A stretch of 64,000 bases of DNA from Planctomycetota bacterium. GTDB lineage: Bacteria; Planctomycetota; J058; J103. Below are positions 62,912 through 64,000 of the stretch, in pieces. The position numbers and the translations under genes were made by a program. Numbering within the stretch: position 1 is the first letter of the stretch; each line of letters begins with the position of its first letter. Below the pieces are notes generated by a model. The model did no database searches. It saw only the letters and a list, made by a program, of their open reading frames with translations, and was not told where the DNA came from. Location of the stretch: positions 1-64,000 of the forward strand of contig BPJM01000008.1 in NCBI GenBank assembly GCA_026004615.1. Direction: 5' to 3'.

Positions 62912-63979
62912 CTAGGGCGGCGGCAAGGCGCCGCCGCCGCCACCGCCACCGCCACCGCCACCGCCACCACCACCGCCGCCGGTGGAGGGGCTCACCAGGA
63001 AGCGCCCGCCCGTGACGCTGCGCCCGCTCTGGGCCAGCCGCACCGCGTGCCAGCGCGCGGCGTCGAAGTCGAACGAGCCCGCAGGCAGCCGGTTCAGCTC
63101 GACCGCCCAGTCGACCGGCCCCGGCCCTGGACCGGGCCCGCCTCCGCCCCCTCCGGCCGCGCCCGCCCCCAGCCCCAGCCCCCGCTCGGCGAAGGCGGGG
63201 GGCAGCTCGGGCAGGGCGAGCTCGATGGCGGCGCCGGGCTCGTCGCCCGCCGGCACCGCGAGCTGCCACGCCACGTGCTCCACCCCGAAGAAGCCCAAAC
63301 CGCCGGCGACGGGCACCTGGCGGGTGAAGCGCAGCTCCACCTCGTAGTAGCCCGCTGCCGGATCCCCGAGCGGGTCCGTCCAGCGCAGCACCGCGGTCGG
63401 GCTCACGGTCTGGTCCTCCGCGGGCGCGAGCAGCACCGGAACCGGGGGCAGATCGGCCGCGGTGAAGGCGGTGAAGCTGACCGGGTCGGGATAGGCGGCG
63501 GTGCCCGTGGGGGCGAGCACGGTGAACAGCGCGCTGGTGTACGGCCCCGCCGGCAGGTCCTCCGGATCGCCGAGCAGCCCATCCGGGCGCCGGCACCGCA
63601 CCAGGAGCTCCACGCGCAGCGCCCGCGGCGGCTGCGCGAAGACCTCCTCGACGCGCGCCAGCGAGGCCGGCACCTTCATCGCGAACGCCTGCGCGAAGCC
63701 CTGGCCCAGCTCGAGCCCGAGCGTGAGCCCGTGCGCCGGATCGAGCGGCGCGGGCGGCAGCGCCAGCAGCCGCACCTCGACCGGGAACTCCAGCGGATCG
63801 AGCGGGCAGTCCGCCTCCGGCGGCAGCTCGAAGCTGCCGCCGATCAGGACCAGCTCCGCGGGCCCGCCCGCGAAGACCAGGTCTGCGGCGGTGCCGTCGG
63901 GCAGCTCCGGCTCCAGAAAGCGGGTGGAACGCTGGGGGAGCGTCGCATGGAAAAAGGGCGGCATCGGGAGCGGGGGCAC
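62912..63979 (-). CDS. Hypothetical protein with C-terminal polyglycine tract, possibly cut by the window edge
   Basis: I do not recognise this protein. It is rich in Pro, Leu and Ala with beta-strand-like segments (VEVRLLALP, TAVLRWTDPLGDPAAGYYEVEL, the latter read as AGYYEVELRF), suggesting beta-sandwich domains such as those of virion or surface structural proteins. An internal Gly-rich linker (GLGAGAAGGGGGG) and a final run of 17 or so Gly then PPP end it. Possible starts are a GTG at 63979 or an ATG five codons later, but the frame stays open to the edge of the window, so the gene may be longer. There is no obvious signal peptide in what is visible. Confidence 0.6.
   Translation of the reverse strand: MPPLPMPPFFHATLPQRSTRFLEPELPDGTAADLVFAGGPAELVLIGGSFELPPEADCPLDPLEFPVEVRLLALPPAPLDPAHGLTLGLELGQGFAQAFAMKVPASLARVEEVFAQPPRALRVELLVRCRRPDGLLGDPEDLPAGPYTSALFTVLAPTGTAAYPDPVSFTAFTAADLPPVPVLLAPAEDQTVSPTAVLRWTDPLGDPAAGYYEVELRFTRQVPVAGGLGFFGVEHVAWQLAVPAGDEPGAAIELALPELPPAFAERGLGLGAGAAGGGGGGPGPGPGPVDWAVELNRLPAGSFDFDAARWHAVRLAQSGRSVTGGRFLVSPSTGGGGGGGGGGGGGGGGGALPPP
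62930..62981. repeat. GGN trinucleotide microsatellite encoding polyglycine
   Basis: CCACCG-type triplets (mostly CCACCG pairs) repeat for about 17 codons at the 3' end of the hypothetical gene. Such runs can slip and change length between cells or strains, and they are also error-prone in sequencing. Confidence 0.7.
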
Positions 63980-64000
63980 CGATCGCGATCCCGAGCGCTG

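Overview
The window comes from a chromosome of a very GC-rich bacterium, most likely a proteobacterium and probably a gammaproteobacterium near the Chromatiales/Ectothiorhodospiraceae. This placement is inference. It rests on the gene set (hflK-hflC, nhaA, a NupC-type transporter, eda, YceI), on an Rnl3-type RNA ligase next to a HARP-type PIN protein, and on CCCTCACCCC palindromic repeats. No rRNA, tRNA or CRISPR array was seen.

The left third (1906-23321) is a compact defence island that reads as one plus-strand operon. It starts with a DISARM class 1-like pair: a SNF2 helicase (DrmD-like, broken by one in-frame TGA) and a DNA adenine methylase (DrmMI-like). A complete type III RAMP effector follows: cmr1, a Cmr6-like RAMP, csx11, cmr4, cmr5 and a second RAMP. 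Next come the DarT/DarG DNA ADP-ribosylation toxin-antitoxin pair and a giant helicase that continues into DUF1998, nuclease-like and S24 peptidase-like domains. From the methylase to darT every junction is an ATGA-type 4-nt overlap. No cas1, cas2, cas6 or known cyclic-oligoadenylate effector is present. The Csx11 subunit has lost the HD pair and the GGDD motif, while Cmr4 keeps its catalytic Asp. The predicted complex can therefore cut RNA but should not signal by cyclic oligoadenylate, which leaves DarT and the helicase-nuclease as candidate effectors. A 10-bp direct repeat lies just outside both ends.

The middle (23.8-31.9 kb) holds hflK-hflC (hflC carries a PDZ-like insertion), an O-methyltransferase, a small CxxC protein behind a good promoter, an aminotransferase, a retropepsin-like protein, an SRPBCC protein and one unknown protein. 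Three arrays of ~237-bp palindromic repeat units follow (31.9-37.1 kb), separated by two near-identical Rpn/PD-(D/E)XK genes.

The right half holds a pseudokinase-like protein, a YdcF-like protein, a 2570-residue alpha-2-macroglobulin/TPR protein, an S9 peptidase, YceI, a membrane protein, NhaA, a GH113-like hydrolase, a nucleoside transporter, KDPG aldolase, ferredoxin-NADP reductase, RNA ligase, HARP, and a coupled SDR/DJ-1/O-methyltransferase operon. An unknown protein with a polyglycine tail runs to the right edge.

Several genes, including probable housekeeping ones, carry single-base frameshifts, two of them clearly in C or G homopolymers. Consensus errors are therefore a real alternative to gene decay throughout the window.
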